DNA of 64,000 nucleotides from Streptomyces fodineus (GTDB lineage: Bacteria > Actinomycetota > Actinomycetes > Streptomycetales > Streptomycetaceae): assembly GCF_001735805.1 (NCBI RefSeq), contig NZ_CP017248.1, positions 9,424,001-9,488,000 of the forward strand, given 5' to 3'. Position numbers and translations under genes: made by a program. Each line of letters opens with the position of its first letter. Positions within the stretch are counted from its first letter, which is position 1. The notes beneath the pieces are model-generated. The model was not told where the DNA came from and did not search any database. It worked only from the letters and a program-made list of their open reading frames with translations. Shown piece by piece: positions 60,250 through 64,000 of the stretch.

Positions 60250-61233
60250 ATGGCAGCACAAAGGCCCGATCGCCGTGCCACCCCGCCCCCCGGTCACCCA
60301 GCCCTCGGCTCGTCCCGCCGCCCCACCCCCGAGCCCGAACTCGCCGAAGCCCTGCGCACCGGCCCGTTCTCGGTCGCGCTCCGGGCCGCGCTCGCCGCAC
60401 GTGGGCTGGCTCTGCATCGCGTGCAGCACCGGCTCGCCCAGCGCGGTATACGCGTCGGTGTGACCAGCCTCAGCTACTGGCAGCGCGGTGTGCGGCGCCC
60501 CGAGCGGCCCGAGTCGCTGCGTGCCGTCACCGCGCTCGAGGAGGTCCTGGAGCTTCCCCCGCACGCCCTCACCCGCCTGATAGGCCCACGTACCACCAGC
60601 GACCATCCCCCGGCCCGCCCGTATCGCACCTTGCTCGAACCCGCCGCCGCGCTCGAATCGCTGCTGGCGAGTCTGGCGGCACCGGCGGACGGCGGGCTGC
60701 ACACCGTGATCCATTACGAGCACGTTCACATCGGTGCCCATCGAGAGCTCGCCGCCCGCGACTCGCAACACGTCGTACGAGCCCACCGCGATGGCGTCGA
60801 CCGCTATCTCGCCATCCACCACGGCGACCCGGGCTGCGACACGGAACGGATACGAGTACGCGGTCTTGGCAACTGCCGGGTCGGGCGGATCCGGCGCCAC
60901 GGCGCGTCGGGGGTGATCGTCGTCGAGCTGCTCTTCGACGGGCGGTTGAGAGTGGGGGAGACGGCAGTCCTGGGGTACCGCTTCGAGGACGGGACCGGCG
61001 GGCCCAGCCATGAGTACGTTCGCGGCTTCACCTACGGCGGCGGCCAGTATGTCCTCCAGGTCGGCTTCGACCGTGCCGCCCTGCCCGTCCACTGCCGACG
61101 CTTCGCCCGTGCCTCGGCGACCGCCCCTCGCGAGGCCGTCGCCGATCTGACACTGAACGCCTACGGCTCGGTCCACCTCGTGGAGCAGCAGATACGCCCG
61201 GGCGTCCTCGGCATCACATGGGAGTGGGACTAG
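60250..61233 (+). CDS. Probable DNA-binding regulator (XRE-like N-terminus)
   Basis: A 327-residue protein. Residues ~30-95 contain a helix-turn-helix-like segment (FSVALRAALAARGLALHRVQ, TSLSYWQRGVRRPERPESLR) typical of Cro/XRE-type Streptomyces regulators. The C-terminal ~210 residues form a beta-rich domain (YVRGFTYGGGQYVLQVGFDR) of unknown function, perhaps ligand binding. It is divergent from the protease operon, with candidate operator repeats between. No phosphorylation or membrane domain is seen. Confidence 0.7.
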   Translation: MAAQRPDRRATPPPGHPALGSSRRPTPEPELAEALRTGPFSVALRAALAARGLALHRVQHRLAQRGIRVGVTSLSYWQRGVRRPERPESLRAVTALEEVLELPPHALTRLIGPRTTSDHPPARPYRTLLEPAAALESLLASLAAPADGGLHTVIHYEHVHIGAHRELAARDSQHVVRAHRDGVDRYLAIHHGDPGCDTERIRVRGLGNCRVGRIRRHGASGVIVVELLFDGRLRVGETAVLGYRFEDGTGGPSHEYVRGFTYGGGQYVLQVGFDRAALPVHCRRFARASATAPREAVADLTLNAYGSVHLVEQQIRPGVLGITWEWD

Positions 61234-61499
61234 GGCGATCGAGCGTGCAGGCGGTTCCGCGTCTGGTCGGCCCTGTCCGGGATGGTGCAGCGGATGCGCG
61301 CCCGCCGCGGGCCCGGAAGCTCCCCCCTGGCCGGGCGAACCGCACCGACTTCCCCAGACCCCGCACCCGGAACACTTCCGTCAATGCCACCAGGGCGGCT
61401 GCCGAGGGTTTGTCACTCCACGAGGCGCTCGGTCGGTTCCGAGATCCACGCGTCCGGCTCGGGACGCGTGCCGCCCCGCTCTTGCGCCGCCGGGAGCGG

Positions 61500-61676
61500 T
61501 CAGTGGATGGCCATGCCAAAGGCCAACAAGCCGAAGGGCATGAAGATCAAGGGCACTGATATGAGCGAGCCCATCCTCCAGGACGTTCTCGACCCGACGA
61601 AGACGCAGAACAGCGTCATCAGGACTGTGTAGACGACCAGGAAGTCGAATCCGATGACAAACGCGCCTGTACCCAC
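61500..61676 (-). CDS. Small two-helix membrane protein
   Basis: 58 residues from GTG 61676, which has GAGGGGG four bases upstream; ATG 61694 or 61703 would extend it by 6-9 residues. Two hydrophobic helices (AFVIGFDFLVVYTVLMTLFC and LISVPLIFMPFGLLAFGMAI) flank a short basic loop. A perfect 16-base palindrome stands 67 bases upstream, so it is probably a regulated gene. Function unknown. Confidence 0.6.
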   Translation of the reverse strand: MGTGAFVIGFDFLVVYTVLMTLFCVFVGSRTSWRMGSLISVPLIFMPFGLLAFGMAIH

Positions 61677-61742
61677 CGTGCCCCCTCGTGACATCTGCCG
61701 CATGAGCGACGGCAGTTCTCTCTGCGTCTCCGCACCTCCTTA

Positions 61743-61758
61743 TTTGAACATGTTCAAA
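61743..61758. promoter_or_regulatory. Perfect 16-bp palindrome TTTGAACATGTTCAAA
   Basis: TTTGAACATGTTCAAA is fully self-complementary and AT-rich against a GC-rich background. It lies 67-82 bases upstream of the small membrane protein start. This shape and length fit a TetR-family operator. No TetR gene is in the window, so the regulator is encoded elsewhere or has been lost. Confidence 0.7.
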
Positions 61759-61937
61759 AGCCTTCTGGCTAGGTCATTCCGTGGGAGCCGCGCGCGGGGG
61801 CCTGCCGGAGTGACTGCCGCCGTACGAGCCGACCGCGGCCGCTCTGTCTGCGAAGGACCGGCCAGGATCGGATTCCACGACCCCGGCCGCGTCTGGTGGC
61901 GAGGTCCTGAACCCGTGCTGACCTCGCCGTCTACACG

Positions 61938-62258
61938 TCAGGAGAAGACGATGTAGCCACCAGTGCCCAGCTTGTACCCCCCCTTGCCGGCGCAGTAGGC
62001 GTACGACCAGCTGCCGTTCGTGGCCGAGACCGTCTTGCCGTACGCCCACGAGCCGTTGTTGCACTCTGCGGAGGCTTGCATCAGGTCGCCTGAGGCGAAG
62101 CCCGTGCAGGCGCCCGCGCCGTAGGTGTTGTTGTCATGCCAACCCTGGCACGAGCCGGAGAGGGCCGCGGTGGGGGCTGCCTGAGCGCTGCTCACGGGAA
62201 TCGCAAGCGCTATGAGAGCGCCCCCGGCCAGGGCCAGTGCCGCAGTCTTCGTACGCAT
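61938..62258 (-). CDS. Small secreted Cys-containing protein
   Basis: 106 residues. The signal peptide (LALAGGALIALAIPVSSAQA) is cut near residue 27. The ~80-residue mature part has Gly/Ala/Asn/Trp-rich sequence with four cysteines (GSCQGW, GACTGF, AECNNGS, AYCAGK), which could form two disulfides, as in small secreted actinobacterial proteins. GGAAGGA precedes the ATG at a good distance. Function unknown. Confidence 0.7.
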   Translation of the reverse strand: MRTKTAALALAGGALIALAIPVSSAQAAPTAALSGSCQGWHDNNTYGAGACTGFASGDLMQASAECNNGSWAYGKTVSATNGSWSYAYCAGKGGYKLGTGGYIVFS

Positions 62259-63072
62259 GTGAGAAGTCCTTCCGTCGTCGGGGAGCCGGCCAGGCACGAG
62301 ATCACCGCGAACGCGGTCCGACCGCCCGGCCTTGCCCGACCAGACTGGTGGGCCGGCCCGATGCTCGGCCACAGGCGACCGGCGAATGATGCGAGCGCGG
62401 GACGTCCCAGCTCACTACCTGCGGGAATGGGAGGCGGGTTGACGCACCGCTGGGAGGCGGGGAGGGGCGCCTACGGGGAGACATGAGTGAGATGTATTCG
62501 ACAGGCGGCTCACCGGTTTCGTCACGGTGAGGGGTTGAGCCGCCGGACCGTGACGCCCCCCCCGGAGGTTGGCCGTCGTGCGGTGCGGACGCCGGAGTGT
62601 CGGTGCTTGGCGTGCCCGGCGCTCAAGCCGCCGCCCGGGCTCGGGTCTGTGGGCCCTTGGGGTGGAAGCCCGTGCCCGCTTGTGTCTGCGGCCAGGCCAG
62701 CCCGCCACGCCGAACAACTGCCCTGGTCACGGGTTCGTACGGCACAGGGGGACCGACCGATGGTGACACACATGTCCGCTGTTCCGCTGCCCTGCGGTCA
62801 TGTCCGAGGTGCCGGGGTCGGCAGCCTGACGAACTGTCACAGACCGTCGGCACAGCTCAACTCAGCGGTCCCCGGCCCCTGTCCGGATCAACATCTGCTT
62901 CACCACGTAGGACCGATCCACGCGTCCCTTGCCAAAACGGATCTTGGTCGTGAATGATCACGCCCTGCGGGGGGCGTGGTGATCTGACGAGTGGCCTGTG
63001 GCCTGCCTCCCTGCCACACACCTGCTTTACACTTCCCAACCGTTTTCATCATCAGGAATTCCAGGGGGAACC
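62259..63072. other. Intergenic interval with a hairpin, no supported gene
   Basis: About 810 bases containing only short frames without recognisable proteins or credible starts. It includes the hairpin at 62957-62980 and the promoter region of the gene at 63073. Frames longer than 60 codons here are on both strands and overlap each other, as expected by chance in GC-rich DNA. Confidence 0.5.
62957..62980. terminator. GC-rich hairpin upstream of the VC0807-like gene
   Basis: CACGCCC, six bases, GGGCGTG is a perfect stem within a longer region that can pair further (A-T, wobble). It lies about 95 bases before the start at 63073. It could end transcription from upstream or act in the leader of that gene. 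Confidence 0.45.
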
Positions 63073-63810
63073 ATGCCTGCCCAGGATGCCATGAGCACGC
63101 CAAGCGCGCCGGACGTACAGGCGGCGCAAGCCGATGAACGCCCGCTACCGCCTGCCCGGTCCCGCGGCAATGCCGTCGCCGGCTGGGTCCTCACCATCGC
63201 GCTGAACGTGGCGGCCCCGATCTTCACGTACAACGCCCTGCGCGATCACGGGTGGAGCGAGTTCGCTGCGCTGCTGGCGAGCGGCGCCTGGCCGGTGCTC
63301 GACAGCGCCGTGCACCTCGCGTGGAGGCGCCGCCTCGACGAGTTCGCCTTGGTGACCTTGGTGTTCCTGGTGATCACGGCTGTGGTGTCGCTCATCGGCC
63401 CCCACTCGGCCCAGGCCCTGCTGGTGAAGGACTCGGCCATCACCGGGCTGTTCGGGCTGCTGTGCCTGGCGACGCTGCCGGCCCCGCGACCGCTGATGTT
63501 CTATTTCGGCCGCAAGTTCGCCACCGACGGCACCGCCGCCAGCACCGCCTGGTGGAATGGCCTGTGGCAGTTCGAAGGATTCCGCACCACCATGCGGACG
63601 ATGACGGTGGTCTGGGGAGTGGCCTACTGCCTGGAGGCGGTGGTCCGCATCGCGCTGACCTCCGTGCTGAGCACCGACACCATGGTGACCCTGAGCCCGA
63701 TCCTGATCTACGGCGTGCTCGGCAGCCTCATCCTGTGGACGGCCATGTACGGAAAGCGGTCCCGGCGCAGGGGTGAGGAGCGTACCGCCGCGGCTGCGGC
63801 CCAGGGCTGA
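63073..63810 (+). CDS. VC0807-family integral membrane protein
   Basis: A 245-residue protein with about six hydrophobic helices and a basic cytoplasmic tail (KRSRRRGEERT). Its features GWVLTIALNVAAPIFTYNAL, GAWPVLDSAVHLAWRRRLDE, LFGLLCLATLPAPRPLMFYF and MTVVWGVAYCLEAVVRIAL match the VC0807 family of unknown function. AGGGGGAA is five bases before the ATG at 63073. The last ~190 bases of the window (63811-64000) hold nothing supportable. Confidence 0.8.
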   Translation: MPAQDAMSTPSAPDVQAAQADERPLPPARSRGNAVAGWVLTIALNVAAPIFTYNALRDHGWSEFAALLASGAWPVLDSAVHLAWRRRLDEFALVTLVFLVITAVVSLIGPHSAQALLVKDSAITGLFGLLCLATLPAPRPLMFYFGRKFATDGTAASTAWWNGLWQFEGFRTTMRTMTVVWGVAYCLEAVVRIALTSVLSTDTMVTLSPILIYGVLGSLILWTAMYGKRSRRRGEERTAAAAAQG

Positions 63811-64000
63811 GGTCCAACTTCAAAGATCATCGGAAGATGGCCGCGGTGGAGTAATACGGCGACGCCATGAACTTGCCGGTCACGAAGGGGAGTTGCGCTC
63901 TCCACTGACACCGCGTCCCGTGGCCTGCCGGCCTCGTGTGGCAGACCGGCAGGTCATCGGCACCGGCGGCGCCAACTGGTCCGGCTCCACCAATGTGCAG

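Noticed and set aside
62857-63039. A 60-codon minus-strand frame with IIHDQDPFWQ
   Set aside because: No binding site, no family match by eye, and it crosses a hairpin; probably chance.
1-64000. CRISPR arrays, tRNA or rRNA genes, and complete insertion sequences
   Set aside because: None of the expected repeats, cloverleaf sequences or intact transposases were seen on reading both strands.

Overview
The window is high-GC DNA with GTG/ATG starts, many ATGA/GTGA stop-start overlaps, very rare TTA codons and gene families typical of Streptomyces or a close actinobacterial relative. All assignments come from reading the sequence and translations; no database search was run.

Layout. (1) 1-25103: a cell-surface polysaccharide locus. 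Plus-strand genes (1-10703) encode sugar aminotransferases, a NeuD/PglD-type acetyltransferase, a large secreted multidomain protein, two GT2 glycosyltransferases and a Wzz-Wzy/WaaL-type fusion, with a minus-strand Wzz-like gene among them. The minus-strand run (25103-10851) encodes RmlA-RmlB-RmlD, a WbpD-like acetyltransferase, an unknown alpha-helical protein, a WecG/TagA transferase, a nucleotide-sugar dehydrogenase, a UDP-GlcNAc 2-epimerase fused to a Wzz-like domain, a Wzx-type flippase, a beta-helix protein, a GT2 and two methyltransferases. Together they could make amino-sugar nucleotides, assemble a repeat unit, flip it and polymerise it. Two genes of the minus run carry a TTA codon, so bldA control is possible. 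(2) 25292-31331: a small membrane protein and secreted proteins, including two BNR/sialidase-like propellers, plus a carbohydrate-binding-module relic. (3) 31857-35777: two sensor kinases and one OmpR-type regulator. (4) 36106-42735: an NRPS-independent siderophore operon (two IucA/IucC synthetases, a fold-type-III PLP decarboxylase, an MFS exporter) facing a ZIP metal transporter that has a DtxR/IdeR-type iron box. (5) 42839-46451: a decayed stretch with a truncated DUF2231 gene at an 18-bp tandem repeat, an ECF42-type sigma gene with a frameshifted YCII/DGPF partner, and a wrecked NTPase gene with an apparent internal inversion. (6) 46517-52928: a PAP2 phosphatase of unusual composition, and a compact PQQ locus (pqqA, pqqC, fused pqqD-pqqE) tail-to-tail with a secreted PQQ-type beta-propeller. 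(7) 53596-58305: a DHA2-type MFS exporter with a divergent XRE-cupin regulator, a Tat-secreted DUF1259 protein, and a relic in which a polyketide synthase ketosynthase start is joined to a broken acyl-CoA dehydrogenase. (8) 58415-63810: a secreted cysteine protease with an anchored partner, a regulator with candidate operators, small membrane and secreted proteins, and a VC0807-like membrane protein.

The most notable features are the three Wzz-like co-polymerase domains in three different architectures, the TTA codons in the polysaccharide run, the minimal PQQ locus paired with a propeller, and several perfect palindromes that look like operators. No tRNA, rRNA, CRISPR array or intact insertion sequence was seen.
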